DNA from: Vampirovibrionales bacterium
GTDB taxonomy: Bacteria; Cyanobacteriota; Vampirovibrionia; Vampirovibrionales; Vampirovibrionaceae
DNA length: 64,000 nt
Direction of reading: 5' to 3'
Assembly (NCBI GenBank): GCA_029262635.1
Contig: JAJCZA010000002.1
Coordinates: forward strand, 496,001 to 560,000
Numbering within the stretch: the first letter of the stretch is position 1; the number at the start of each line of letters is the position of its first letter. The notes beneath the pieces were generated by a model, which was not told the origin of the DNA, ran no database searches, and saw nothing but the letters and a program-made list of their open reading frames with translations. Position numbers and translations under genes: made by a program. Of this stretch, positions 49,551-59,284 are shown piece by piece.

Positions 49551-50978
49551 TTATAGGGCGGCTTTTTTCCTTTGAGCCATTCGTTGCCAGAGTAGGTAAA
49601 CGGGCAAGCCGGTCAGGGTAAAGCCTACTCCGATAAGGCTGGTTTCCATGGTTTCTGGGCTTAGTAGCATAAAGGCGGATAAAATCAGTGCGCCAATGAT
49701 ATAAAAAATCGGCACGGCGTAATCCAGCGGGTTTTTCATATGGAAGTCAGCGGAGGGATGAAGGGCCATTTTGAGTAATCCGGCCATGGTCACAATATAA
49801 AAAACCAACGAGGTAAAGACGATATAACTGAGTAGAGTGCCATAAGTACCGCTTAGGGTTAAGCCAATGGCCCAAACGCATTGCGCCCAGAGGGAAAAAT
49901 TTGGGCTTTTTGTTTCGGGGTGGACTTCGCCAAACTTTCGAAACAATAAACCATCTTTCGCCATGGAGTAAAAAACTCGTGCGCCTGCCAAGAGCAGACC
50001 ATTTAAGCAACCGAACGTGGATACGAGGATAATCACGGCGATAACCAAAGCGCCCGTGTGGCCAAACAGGGCTTCCATCATCATGGCGGCGACCTTATCG
50101 TCGGGGACGGTTTGGATTTGCTCTAGCGACAGGACATTAACGTAAGCGACGTTGACAAGCAGGTAAAGAATGACCACTAGTGTAGCGCCCAGAACCAACG
50201 CTTTAGGAAGCACTTTGGGTGCGTCTTTGACTTCACCGCCGATAAAGGTGACGTAGTTCCATGCGTCTGATGAAAACAGAGGCCCCACCGCTGCCACGGC
50301 CACGGTGGCGAAAAAACCGGCTTTAATAGCCTCGCCCCCTTCGGGGAGGGTCATGCTCCAGTCCAGAACACTGGCTTCTGAACCTCCCATCAGGTTTTGG
50401 CCAAGAGCTAGACCTAGAATAATAAGCAACAGAAGCCCCAGTACTTTTAGACTGGTAAAAAAGTTCTGAAGCAATGCGCCATAATGCACGCCGAATGAAT
50501 TAAAGACGGTTAGAGCAATCAAGCACACGACCGCTAGTATTTTTTCCGTGGTCATTGGTAGATTAAAGGGCATTATAAACAGGGCATCCATGTTAATCAG
50601 CGAGGGAACTAACACGCCAACATAACGGGAAAATGCGACGGACACAGCCGCTAAAAAGCCGGTCTGAATCACCCAGAAAAATACCCATCCGTACAGAAAT
50701 GCGGGGATTTTCCCCCAGGCTTCTCTCAAAAACACATATTGTCCGCCTGCTTCGGGCATATGAGCGGCTAGTTTACCGTAAGAGGTGGCTCCGAGAATGG
50801 TTAAAATACCCGTTAATACCCAAATGCCGAGCATTAGGCCCGTTGTTTCTATCTGACGTGCTACCATGGGGGTGGTCAAGAAAATCCCAGATCCAACCAT
50901 GGAACCTGCCACAATAGCGGCGGCGGAGTAGAGTCCCAGTGTTCTTTTTAGTTCGGCCGGTTGTTCGTGCTGACTCAT
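49551..50978 (-). CDS. APC-family amino acid permease (LAT-like)
   Basis: 475 residues from the ATG at 50978 with AGGGGGAA six bases upstream; an in-frame TTG 12 codons earlier is less likely. Begins KRTLGLYSAAAIVAGSMVGS followed by GIFLTTP, the TM1 unwinding motif (GSGIF) of the family. Twelve hydrophobic segments; TM6 region near FFATVAVAAVGPLFSSDAW; LLAGARVFYSMAKDGLLFRK between helices 8 and 9. Substrate is probably neutral amino acids. Confidence 0.92.
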   Translation of the reverse strand: MSQHEQPAELKRTLGLYSAAAIVAGSMVGSGIFLTTPMVARQIETTGLMLGIWVLTGILTILGATSYGKLAAHMPEAGGQYVFLREAWGKIPAFLYGWVFFWVIQTGFLAAVSVAFSRYVGVLVPSLINMDALFIMPFNLPMTTEKILAVVCLIALTVFNSFGVHYGALLQNFFTSLKVLGLLLLIILGLALGQNLMGGSEASVLDWSMTLPEGGEAIKAGFFATVAVAAVGPLFSSDAWNYVTFIGGEVKDAPKVLPKALVLGATLVVILYLLVNVAYVNVLSLEQIQTVPDDKVAAMMMEALFGHTGALVIAVIILVSTFGCLNGLLLAGARVFYSMAKDGLLFRKFGEVHPETKSPNFSLWAQCVWAIGLTLSGTYGTLLSYIVFTSLVFYIVTMAGLLKMALHPSADFHMKNPLDYAVPIFYIIGALILSAFMLLSPETMETSLIGVGFTLTGLPVYLLWQRMAQRKKAAL

Positions 50979-51017
50979 GGTACTTCCCCCTGTTTGCGGA
51001 TTGACGGTTGACAACGG

Positions 51018-51695
51018 TTATTCGGATTTTTCGGGTGTGACAACGGAATTTGTCTTGGATTCCGGCATCAGGTTTTTGGCGTGGTGCCAAACATACCAGA
51101 GGCCCAGCCCCAAAAGAATGGCCGCAATGGCGTAGTCGAACTTGTGCCAGTAGTGGCGAAATTCGGCTAAGTTTTCACCAAAAATGACGCCCACGTACAC
51201 GAGTCCGTAGCACCAGACCCAGGACCCCAGAAAGGTCAAGGTGATAAACGGCCAGAATCGGGCTTTTAAAACGCCAGCGGGGAGTGAAATAAAGGTGCGA
51301 ACCACCGGTAGCATCCGGCAGATGAAAAATGTCCAGTCGCCGTATTTTTTGGTCCATTCCTCGGCCTGCTCCAAATCATGGATACTGAGTAACAGCCATT
51401 TTCCGTACTTTCTGAGGAAAGGCCGTCCGCCATAATAACCCAGCCAATACGAAGGAAGCGATCCCAGGACACAACCGGCGGCCCCGGCAAAAGCGGCCAA
51501 GTGGAAATCCATGGAGCCTTGTTGGACCATGTAGCCAGCATAGGGCATAATAAGTTCGCTTGGCAGGGGGATATTACAGGACTCAATGGCCATCATCAGC
51601 GCGATACCCCAGTAGCCCAGGAGGTCAATCCCACCATGGACAAACGCTAACGCAATACCAATACCCCAATGAACAAAATCGACAATAAAATCCAT
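51018..51695 (-). CDS. DedA-family membrane protein
   Basis: 225 residues. IESCNIPLPSELIMPYAGY is the DedA re-entrant signature with conserved Glu; FFICRMLPVVRTFISLPAG carries the conserved Arg and Gly motif of the second half. About five hydrophobic segments. Family members (DedA, UptA and related) move undecaprenyl phosphate or phospholipids across the membrane and need the proton motive force. Placed between the phosphate and amino-acid transporter genes, all minus strand. Confidence 0.93.
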   Translation of the reverse strand: MDFIVDFVHWGIGIALAFVHGGIDLLGYWGIALMMAIESCNIPLPSELIMPYAGYMVQQGSMDFHLAAFAGAAGCVLGSLPSYWLGYYGGRPFLRKYGKWLLLSIHDLEQAEEWTKKYGDWTFFICRMLPVVRTFISLPAGVLKARFWPFITLTFLGSWVWCYGLVYVGVIFGENLAEFRHYWHKFDYAIAAILLGLGLWYVWHHAKNLMPESKTNSVVTPEKSE

Positions 51696-51747
51696 GTGTG
51701 CCTGCTATCTGACTCTCATTCAATAATGACGACCGTGGTCATAAAAA

Positions 51748-52779
51748 TTAGAGGTTGCCACTAACCAAAGTATAAATATACATCAAGCTCCCGGATAAAA
51801 GAAAGGTTAATGGTAATGTGAGTACCCAGGCCCAGACAATATTGCCCACAACCCCCCATTTTACGGCAGATAACCGTTTGGTTGCCCCGACCCCCATGAT
51901 GGAGGAGGTGATGACGTGGGTGGTGCTGACGGGAATCCCGTAATGAGAGGCGCCCATAATGATAAGCGAGGCTGTACTTTCGGCGGCGAACCCGTGAATG
52001 GGCTGAAGTTTGATCATCTTACTGCCCAGGGTTCGAATAATTTTCCAGCCGCCTTTTAGGGTTCCTAGTCCCATCATGATGGCGCAACTGAGAATAACCC
52101 AAAGAGGCACATGGAATTCGCCACTTTGGGTACCGGTAAACGTAACCAAGGCAAGGGCAATAATCCCCATAGATTTTTGTGCGTCGTTATGACCGTGACT
52201 GAGCGCCATAATCCCTGCTGATAGTATTTGAAGCTTGCCAAACACCGAGTTAATTCGGTAAACGGTGAATTTAAACACCACCCAGCTTAAAACACCCATC
52301 AAGAGAAAGCCGATAGTGATCCCTAAAACCGGTGTATAGAGCATAGGGTAGACGACCTTGGTTATAAACTTTTCCCAGTGCACCATCTCCCAACCGTTCA
52401 TCGCCAGATTAGAGAAACAGGTTGCCCCCAATAGCGAACCAATCAAGGCATGGGACGAACTGGTGGGCAGTCCTAAATACCAGGTGATTAGGTTCCAGAT
52501 AATGGCGCCAATCAAAGCAAACAACACCATGGTCATGGAGACTTGATCGATGTCCACGAGTCCTTTTCCAATGGTGGCGGCTACTTCGGTGCCCAGAAGC
52601 GCCCCAATAAAGTTGAGTCCGGCACCATAGATTACAGCGACTTTTGGGGAAAGAACTTTGGTAGAAACTACGGTAGCAATAGCGTTGGCCGCATCATGGA
52701 ATCCGTTGACGAAATCAAAGCCCCATGCCAATAGGACAATCAGGATAAGAAGCGTCCATTCACCAATGCCGATATCCAT
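51748..52779 (-). CDS. pit: Pit-family inorganic phosphate transporter
   Basis: 343 residues, a short Pit. The inverted-repeat signatures are FVNGFHDAANAIATVVSTKV near the start and SHYGIPVSTTHVITSSIMGV near the end, with LGLPTSSSHALIGSLLGA and GVGATKRLSAVKWGV. It moves metal-phosphate with protons or sodium. The DUF47 gene lies 35 bases upstream in the same direction, the common DUF47-Pit pair. Confidence 0.95.
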   Translation of the reverse strand: MDIGIGEWTLLILIVLLAWGFDFVNGFHDAANAIATVVSTKVLSPKVAVIYGAGLNFIGALLGTEVAATIGKGLVDIDQVSMTMVLFALIGAIIWNLITWYLGLPTSSSHALIGSLLGATCFSNLAMNGWEMVHWEKFITKVVYPMLYTPVLGITIGFLLMGVLSWVVFKFTVYRINSVFGKLQILSAGIMALSHGHNDAQKSMGIIALALVTFTGTQSGEFHVPLWVILSCAIMMGLGTLKGGWKIIRTLGSKMIKLQPIHGFAAESTASLIIMGASHYGIPVSTTHVITSSIMGVGATKRLSAVKWGVVGNIVWAWVLTLPLTFLLSGSLMYIYTLVSGNL

Positions 52780-52814
52780 ATGATAGAAAGTGTCCTGTTC
52801 AATTAAATCTGAAA

Positions 52815-53450
52815 TTAAGAGTGTTTGAGGATGATTTGAAGTGCAAGATTGGCACAGTCTCGGTAGAAGTCAGTTACGTCTTCCAGCATTTCGTAAAGAT
52901 CTTTGCGTAGAATCAGTTCCCGGGTGTCGCTAATGTTCCAGAAGACTTCCGCAATCAATTGGCCCAGCAGTTGATCGCCCCGGTCTTCCAGATCATCCAT
53001 AATGGCCGCGATTTCGTTCATTTGCTTTAGTTTGCGGCCATTGTTCAGGATCTTAATGACTTTTTCCAGTGTATCGGCTTGCATGGTGAGAATTTCCGAG
53101 AAGCGGGAAAAATCGGCCTTGTAAGGGCGAAGTTTATGAACAATCAGTCGATCCTGCACTTTTTCAATGAGTTTGGGAATATAGTAAAGAATTTGGGCGA
53201 AGGCCCGAATATCTTCCCGGTCAAACGGGGTAATAAACGTCCGGCATACTTCGGAGGTCAACCTCTCGTATACTTGCTTGGCTTTCGCTTTGCTATCCGC
53301 AATGCCGTGGCCGCATTCGATGATTTTTTGCTCATCCTCGGTATGGAGCATGGTGTCCAAAAGACGAGCGCTGGTGTTGGCATACACCGAAAGCTCATCG
53401 AGCATGTGGTAAAATTTTTCTTCGCGGGGGAGAAAGTTAAGTAGCTTCAT
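52815..53450 (-). CDS. DUF47/PhoU-like regulator of the Pit transporter
   Basis: 211 residues from the ATG at 53450 (MKLLNFLPREEKFY, the usual DUF47 opening); a TTG nine codons earlier is in frame but has no ribosome site. All-helical PhoU-like fold with the family motif FITPFDREDIRAFAQ. The second helix bundle has LEDRGDQLLGQ. It is known to pair with Pit proteins and to modulate their activity. A 6-bp GTGGGA/TCCCAC hairpin lies 28-57 bases before the ATG. Confidence 0.9.
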   Translation of the reverse strand: MKLLNFLPREEKFYHMLDELSVYANTSARLLDTMLHTEDEQKIIECGHGIADSKAKAKQVYERLTSEVCRTFITPFDREDIRAFAQILYYIPKLIEKVQDRLIVHKLRPYKADFSRFSEILTMQADTLEKVIKILNNGRKLKQMNEIAAIMDDLEDRGDQLLGQLIAEVFWNISDTRELILRKDLYEMLEDVTDFYRDCANLALQIILKHS

Positions 53451-53537
53451 CTTGGGGAATCTATGTCCTAAGTACAAGTGGGAAAATGGTAAAAATCATT
53501 CTCCCACAGAGTTTATGACATCTCAATGACGAAGCCC

Positions 53538-53945
53538 TTACCTATGGGTGATTTTTTTTTCGTTTATGATTTCAGCTGGTTTAAATCCCATATCCTGAAC
53601 CCACTCTTGGGCGGCCAGTAGAGCTCTATTAACAAAGGTTTCAACAGACTCTAGTGAAGGTATTTCTGGCGGCCAGCCCCACTTCCACTCTTGATGTTCT
53701 CTTTGAATAGGGGGAAGGTGAAGGATTCCGTTCTGTTGTTCCATGGAAAAAATAATTTTTTCACCAAAGAACCCATGATCGACATAGTGAATGTCCATTT
53801 TTTTAGGTAAGGCGTTAATGATGGCTTGCTTTTTTTGCAATGCCCGAGTAATGTCTCGTTCGTTTTCTCCTGCATCAGGCGTATCCGGAATGTTTGTTAT
53901 GATACACGCCTGAAATTTAGGCAGAACCGGCCTGCTCATAGGCAT
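53538..53945 (-). CDS. hypothetical protein (135 aa)
   Basis: AAGGAG eight bases before the ATG. No signal peptide. Sequence is mixed, with a Trp-rich segment (HQEWKWGWPPEIP) and a helical C-terminus ending NEKKITHR. The start PMSRPVLPKFQACIIT resembles the short unstructured openings of other small proteins here. The gene lies 87 bases before DUF47 on the same strand, with a hairpin between. Function unknown. Confidence 0.7.
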   Translation of the reverse strand: MPMSRPVLPKFQACIITNIPDTPDAGENERDITRALQKKQAIINALPKKMDIHYVDHGFFGEKIIFSMEQQNGILHLPPIQREHQEWKWGWPPEIPSLESVETFVNRALLAAQEWVQDMGFKPAEIINEKKITHR

Positions 53946-54220
53946 ATACTATTCTCCTTACAGTCATCATTTTTTCATCTTAAATAAGTGTCCCTATCAT
54001 AGAGAAGACAAAGAAGGTTGTAAAGAACTCGACTACTGGGGACTGTGGGCTTGTGTGGTAGCTCATTTAGACTAAATAGTAGTTTGTGAAGAGGGGGGTG
54101 TAGGGCCTAAACATCGTCGGTTTTGATGATTCCCTTACAGAGGGTTCTCATTTAGAATAAACAAGGGGATTTATGCTGAGTGTTATCGTTGGTTAAGTGT
54201 TAGAAAAAGGATTCTATCAA

Positions 54221-55840
54221 ATGTTTCATGCGCCGATTCGTAAGATTTTTTATACCTCGTCTGTGGTTAGTATTTTGGCGGTTGAATTAGTAGTCTGGTT
54301 GTTTAAACTCCCGGAGATCCGGTATGCCTACATCGCGATTTTGCCGCTAATTATTGCCGGTCTTCGAGATATTTTTCAAACCCGACACGCCATTTTGAGA
54401 AACTATCCTCTGGTGGGGCGGGGGCGTTACTGGATGGAGGCCGTTCGTCCAGAGATCAATCAGTATTTTGTTGAATCCAATATTGATGGCCGTCCGTTTG
54501 ACCGGGAAACCCGTTCCAATATCTATCAACGGGCAAAAAAGGTACTGAATGCGCATCCGTTTGGTACTCAGCGTAATGTGTATCAGGAAGGGTACGAGTG
54601 GATTAACCATTCGCTCCTGCCTTGCGATATAGAAAAAGGGGCAGAGCGGGTATTGATTGGTGCTGAACAGTGCAAGCAGCCTTATCAGGCTTCGATATTT
54701 AACATCTCCGCTATGAGTTATGGCTCATTGAGTAAAAATGCCATTGAATCGTTAAGTACCGGCGCTAAAATGGGCGGATTTGCCCATAATACGGGGGAGG
54801 GAGGTATTAGTCCTTACCATCTAAAAGGGGGCGGCGATTTAATTTGGCAGATTGGAACGGGCTACTTTGGGTGCCGAAACAAGGATGGTACGTTTAATGA
54901 GGAAACGTTTACCCGGCGAGCAATGCTGGATAATGTCAGAATGATTGAGATTAAATTGTCTCAGGGAGCAAAACCCGGACATGGTGGGATTTTACCCAAA
55001 GAAAAAATCACACCGGAAATCGCGGAAATTCGGGATGTTCCGATGGGCGAAGATGTTTTGTCTCCGCCGAATCACAGCGCGTTTTCAACGCCTATTGAGT
55101 TACTCGAATTTGTTGAGCGGCTTCGGGAACTTTCGGGTGGAAAACCAGTAGGTTTCAAATTATGTGTTGGCAATCCGCATGAGTTTTTAGCCATTTGCAA
55201 AGCCATGCTTGAGACAGGGAAAAGACCGGACTTTATTACGGTGGATGGCAGTGAGGGCGGTACGGGAGCTGCACCCATTGAGTTTTCGGATTCCATCGGT
55301 ATGCCACTGAATGATGGGTTGGTATTCGTCCATAATGCTTTGGTAGGAACCAATTTACGAGATAAAATTAAAATAATATGTTCAGGAAAGGTCACTTCGG
55401 CGTTTAATCTGATCAGTAAAATCGCCATGGGAGCGGATATGTGTAATTCCGCCCGAGGCATGATGTTTGCTTTGGGCTGTATTCAGGCACTTCAATGTCA
55501 TTCTAATGCTTGCCCTACGGGCGTAGCCACACAGGATCCGTATTTGGTCAATGGCTTGGTGGTTGGGCACAAAAGCCCACGGGTGGCTAACTACCACCAT
55601 GCGACCATTGAGCATTTTTTGGAAATTTTAAGCGCTGCTGGTATTTGCCATCCTTCTCGTTTGCGACCGGGACAGATTTATCGTCGAGTCAGCACGACAG
55701 AAATCAAAACGCTGCATGAAGTGTTTGAATATATCGCTCCAGGCTGTTTAGTTGAAGGGAATGTGCCGTATTCTTTTAAAGAGCCTTGGGAAGCAGCACA
55801 AGCCAGTAGTTTCGACTATTGCTATGCCTGCCCTGTTTAA
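54221..55840 (+). CDS. FMN-binding glutamate synthase-domain protein
   Basis: 539 residues from the ATG at 54221 with AAGGA about 10 bases upstream; a GTG eight codons earlier precedes that site. Two hydrophobic helices at about 12-50 anchor it, unlike GltB. The rest is the FMN barrel of glutamate synthase: FNISAMSYGSLSKNAIESL, AHNTGEGGISPYHL, ITVDGSEGGTGAAPIEFSD, and the Cys-rich CNSARGMMFALGCIQ with QCHSNACPTGVATQDP, ligands for an iron-sulfur cluster. No glutaminase domain. Such stand-alone GltB-like proteins probably use ferredoxin or NAD(P)H; petH in this window is a possible donor, which is inference. Confidence 0.9.
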   Translation: MFHAPIRKIFYTSSVVSILAVELVVWLFKLPEIRYAYIAILPLIIAGLRDIFQTRHAILRNYPLVGRGRYWMEAVRPEINQYFVESNIDGRPFDRETRSNIYQRAKKVLNAHPFGTQRNVYQEGYEWINHSLLPCDIEKGAERVLIGAEQCKQPYQASIFNISAMSYGSLSKNAIESLSTGAKMGGFAHNTGEGGISPYHLKGGGDLIWQIGTGYFGCRNKDGTFNEETFTRRAMLDNVRMIEIKLSQGAKPGHGGILPKEKITPEIAEIRDVPMGEDVLSPPNHSAFSTPIELLEFVERLRELSGGKPVGFKLCVGNPHEFLAICKAMLETGKRPDFITVDGSEGGTGAAPIEFSDSIGMPLNDGLVFVHNALVGTNLRDKIKIICSGKVTSAFNLISKIAMGADMCNSARGMMFALGCIQALQCHSNACPTGVATQDPYLVNGLVVGHKSPRVANYHHATIEHFLEILSAAGICHPSRLRPGQIYRRVSTTEIKTLHEVFEYIAPGCLVEGNVPYSFKEPWEAAQASSFDYCYACPV

Positions 55841-55876
55841 AAAATAGAGAGACTTTATGTTTTATATAAAGTGAAA

Positions 55877-55911
55877 AACCCCCGGATGTTTAAATTATCC
55901 GAAGGTTTTTT
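55877..55911. terminator. bidirectional terminator
   Basis: AACCCCCGGAT (55877-55887) and ATCCGAAGGTT (55897-55907) pair with a central two-base mismatch; TTTTTT follows on the + strand and GGGTTTTTC on the minus. It separates convergent genes. Confidence 0.75.
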
Positions 55912-55927
55912 CAAGGGCTGTTTTCGA

Positions 55928-58306
55928 TTAGAAGCCAGCGGCGGTGGAGTGAATGGACGTGCTCTGGCTGGCTTTTGGTAAGACCACCTGATAGGCAATC
56001 CTATCCACCACCACGAGAACCTGTTGACCAATGCTAAAGTATTCGGCTAACTCAGGTTTTGTGGTTAGGAGGTCGAAATAGGCATCCGAGCCAAAGGTGA
56101 GTTTTTTGGGATTGCCGTGCTTGGTCTTCGTGTACTCCGAATCGACCCACGTGCCGTTGGCGTCGATGGTGAAAATTTTATGGTTCACCTTGCGTACAGC
56201 CAATACCGCCACTCGACCATCCCGAAGTTCGTTTTGGGCTTGTTCTTCATCGGCGGCATAGTTGCTGGTTTGTTGTTGCATTTTTTGCATGGATTTTTTG
56301 GCCATGACCGCATTTTTACCGACATAGCGGGCACGAGAAGTGGGCGATGTTAGTCCTCTTCCGGCACCGGCGGAGCCGACCACGGCTTTTCTTAACGCGG
56401 CTTGAGGTGCGGGTGCGGCGTCCATCATTTCATCGGCTTCAATGCTCATGGGTACGTTGTTGGCAATGCGGCCTTCTTTTTGTTCTACGGAAAGAAAGGA
56501 CGTATACGGTGTCAGAATGCCGTATTTTTTGCTGAGAGCGACGACCTCTTCTTTGGTTTCGGTGTTTTCGCCGTTCTGATGAATTTCATCCAGTAAGAAG
56601 CCAATCCGTCGGCCAGCCCATAGGCGAGGGAGCTGGTTGTGGGTGGTGGAACGGTTTTCCCAGCGGACGGGATAGGTAAATGACTGGGTTTTGTTGCCGA
56701 TGTTGCCCTTTACCGTGATTTGGGTTTGGCCATTTCCATGATACTGGCCAACGAGAATGACTTCAGAGCCAGCAAACAGGTCGCCAATTTCGCGCGGGTA
56801 GGTTTTGTTGATTTTAAAGTTGCCAAAATCAACCTGAACATCGGCGAGAACCGGGGATTCGATCTTATTATAAAATCCGCTGAGGGCTAGTTCCAGATCT
56901 TCATTGGGCTCCACAAATGTGGTGCTTCCGTGGTTAGCGTCTGAAAGCTTGGTGAGTAAATCCGTATTGATGTTATAGCCCACTCCAAAGTTGAAGAGCT
57001 TGGCCTGTTTTGTGTTGGCCTGTTGGGCCACGTTAAGAAGCCCGGCTGTATCGGTTACGCCAATGGTGGGTTCGCCGTCGGTGAGGAAAATAACATAGCT
57101 GGGGCGATTGCTTTTATTGGCTGGTATCTGATCAAACGAGAGCTTGAGCGCTTCCTCAATATTGGTGCTGCCACCGGAGGATAGCTCATCGACATAATCC
57201 AGTGCTTTTGCTTTATTCTGGCTGTTAGCGCTCATGGCTTCGCTGTGATACGTTGCCACATCGGTGTTAAACTGGACGATGCTGAAGGTATCTTCCGGGT
57301 GGAGTTGGTTAATAACATATTTCAGGGCCTTTTTTGCCTGAGCAATTTTCTCGCCGCTCATGCTGCCAGAGGTATCAATGGCCAGCACCATGTTTTTGGG
57401 CAGGCGTTTTTGATCGAGAATTTCCTGAGGCGGACGAATGGAGACCATAAAATAGCCATGATCGTCGCTGGGCTTTTTATAGCTCAGGCTGTTGAGGGAA
57501 AGGGTCTGGTTATCCTGACTGACGTAAAGGACAAAGTTTTTTTCCAGAATGGACTTTTGGTCGTTTAGATTAATACTCAGGCTGGCTTTGTTTTTTCCCT
57601 CTCGTTTGATTTTAGGTTCATGGGTTGGTGAGTAAACAGTTTTTAGCTGGCTGGCGGTTTTGATTTGGGCCTTAAGTGAGGCGCTTTCGATGGGGATATT
57701 CTGGCTGGCTTTCCCGACAAAGGGGTATTGATAACGGTGGAGGCCGCCGTCTTTTTTCAAAAGCTGGTTATAGGTAATGCGTACCACTTTTTTCTCACCA
57801 GCAAAAATAGGGGCAACAGAAAGTTGAACTGTGTTGTGGTCGATAAATTCAAGCAGGCCGGGATCAATGAGCTTGCGTACAATGGCATAATATTTTCGGC
57901 GGGCGGCGTCTCTTTCCATGAGTTTGCCTTCGACCTGTTGACCATTGATAGTGACGTTAAAACTGGAAAAGTTGGCCCCTTCAGGGAGAGGAAACATATA
58001 TTTGGCCTGAAGGGTCTGTTTGGTATTATTCTCAAACACCTGTTCAATGGTGGTCGTGGCCATGTTGTCCTTAATGGCCACGTCAATGTCGTAATTCTTC
58101 ATTTTGATGGGGTGAGACGGCAGGTTGGGCGGAGCAATGATTCTGGTGGGCATGATGATGACTTCTTCTTGATGAGGTGGCGTCATATGCCGGGTTTGAG
58201 CTTGACTGTGGTTATGTGTTGCCCAAATGCTGACAAAGGCCAGCAAAAAAGCGCCTAACACGGCAATGAGTCGTTGGGTTTGTACTGTCCAGAATGGGGT
58301 TATCAT
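55928..58306 (-). CDS. secreted VIT plus VWA-domain protein (inter-alpha-trypsin-inhibitor-like)
   Basis: 792 residues. Signal peptide ending near NHSQAQ. VIT domain about 65-190 (TTTIEQVFENNTKQTLQAKY, FPLPEGANFSSFNV, AIVRKLIDPGLLE). VWA domain about 300-470 with an intact MIDAS: AIDTSGSMSGEKI (Asp about 309) and FLTDGEPTIGVTDT. Beta-rich domain 480-600, then a Met/Gln-rich linker (KKSMQKMQQQTSNYAADEEQ) and a C-terminal beta domain. No LPXTG sortase signal and no C-terminal helix, so anchoring is not by sortase. VIT-VWA proteins bind divalent-cation-dependent partners. Last residues are polar. Confidence 0.9.
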   Translation of the reverse strand: MITPFWTVQTQRLIAVLGAFLLAFVSIWATHNHSQAQTRHMTPPHQEEVIIMPTRIIAPPNLPSHPIKMKNYDIDVAIKDNMATTTIEQVFENNTKQTLQAKYMFPLPEGANFSSFNVTINGQQVEGKLMERDAARRKYYAIVRKLIDPGLLEFIDHNTVQLSVAPIFAGEKKVVRITYNQLLKKDGGLHRYQYPFVGKASQNIPIESASLKAQIKTASQLKTVYSPTHEPKIKREGKNKASLSINLNDQKSILEKNFVLYVSQDNQTLSLNSLSYKKPSDDHGYFMVSIRPPQEILDQKRLPKNMVLAIDTSGSMSGEKIAQAKKALKYVINQLHPEDTFSIVQFNTDVATYHSEAMSANSQNKAKALDYVDELSSGGSTNIEEALKLSFDQIPANKSNRPSYVIFLTDGEPTIGVTDTAGLLNVAQQANTKQAKLFNFGVGYNINTDLLTKLSDANHGSTTFVEPNEDLELALSGFYNKIESPVLADVQVDFGNFKINKTYPREIGDLFAGSEVILVGQYHGNGQTQITVKGNIGNKTQSFTYPVRWENRSTTHNQLPRLWAGRRIGFLLDEIHQNGENTETKEEVVALSKKYGILTPYTSFLSVEQKEGRIANNVPMSIEADEMMDAAPAPQAALRKAVVGSAGAGRGLTSPTSRARYVGKNAVMAKKSMQKMQQQTSNYAADEEQAQNELRDGRVAVLAVRKVNHKIFTIDANGTWVDSEYTKTKHGNPKKLTFGSDAYFDLLTTKPELAEYFSIGQQVLVVVDRIAYQVVLPKASQSTSIHSTAAGF

Positions 58307-58415
58307 GCGTAAAACTCACTTTCATCATTTATCATTTTGATGCTCTTTTATTTTAATAGAAGTCTACCAGCCTTAAAAGTTCCCTGCTGTTACAAATAAT
58401 GACATTGGCATGACG

Positions 58416-59207
58416 TTAAACCGTACTTTTTCGCTTTCCGCCATCGACGCATAGGGTGTGGCCGGTAATATAAGAAGCGGGTTCCGAGCAAATAAAGGTT
58501 AAGGCGGCGGCGTATTCCTCTGGGGTGCCGAGCCGTCCCATTGGTATTTCAGCCGTATATTTTTTCATGTAGGCCTCGTGGGATCCGCCGGATTTCTCAA
58601 TGGCCGCCTTGATGCGGTCCTCGGTTCGGGCGGTGTAGATGACACCCGGCGCGACGCAGTTGACAGTGACACCATGAGCGGCCACTTCGCTGGCCAGTGT
58701 TTTAGCCATGTTAGTCGTGGCGGCCCGGAATGCATTGGAAATAGCGAGTCCGGGAACTGGCTCATAAACAGAACTGGAGGTGACGATGGCGATGCGTCCC
58801 CATTGGTTGGCTTTCATCTGGGGAAGAAAAGCCTGATTTAGGTGGGCGACGCTCATAAAGAGTCGATAAAACCCGGATTCCCATTGTTCAAGACTGGTTT
58901 CTTCTGTTGTGGTTGGAGGGGGGCCGCCTACGTTATGGACTAAAACATCCACGGAGCCCATTTCTTTTTGGACGGTTTCAATTAAGGATTGTCGGGAGTC
59001 GGAACAGGTAAGATCACAAGCGGCAGCGTGAACGGGGTAGCTGGTCAAGGCTTTGGCATTTTGAATCACCTCATCCAGAGATTCCAGCGATCGGGAGCAG
59101 ACAAACAGTTCAACGCCTTCTTTAGCCAAGGCTAGAGCACTGGCTTTCCCTAGCCCTTTGGAGGCGGCGCAAACTAATACTTTTTTTCCGGCGAGTCCCA
59201 AATCCAT
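58416..59207 (-). CDS. SDR-family oxidoreductase with atypical catalytic residues
   Basis: 263 residues. Cofactor motif VCAASKGLGKASALAL; DVLVHNVGGPPP; catalytic Ser in VTSSSVYEPV. The usual Tyr-x3-Lys is missing: the region reads LAISNAFRAATTNMAKTLA. C-terminal GVTVNCVAPGVI and ASYITGHTLCVDGG are normal. Known divergent BKR-like SDRs show the same SN-x2-R pattern, so it is probably that subgroup rather than a decayed enzyme. Substrate unknown. Lies alone. Confidence 0.85.
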   Translation of the reverse strand: MDLGLAGKKVLVCAASKGLGKASALALAKEGVELFVCSRSLESLDEVIQNAKALTSYPVHAAACDLTCSDSRQSLIETVQKEMGSVDVLVHNVGGPPPTTTEETSLEQWESGFYRLFMSVAHLNQAFLPQMKANQWGRIAIVTSSSVYEPVPGLAISNAFRAATTNMAKTLASEVAAHGVTVNCVAPGVIYTARTEDRIKAAIEKSGGSHEAYMKKYTAEIPMGRLGTPEEYAAALTFICSEPASYITGHTLCVDGGKRKSTV

Positions 59208-59284
59208 AAACCATGTTCCTTATTCAATAATGTTTACCCGGTATTGTACTCGTAATATGTTATCGTGACAAAACCCGTTGAAAG

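Noticed and set aside
53478-53507. GTGGGA/TCCCAC hairpin before DUF47 as an intrinsic terminator
   Set aside because: No T-run follows on the minus strand; could equally be a leader structure, so not listed as a terminator.
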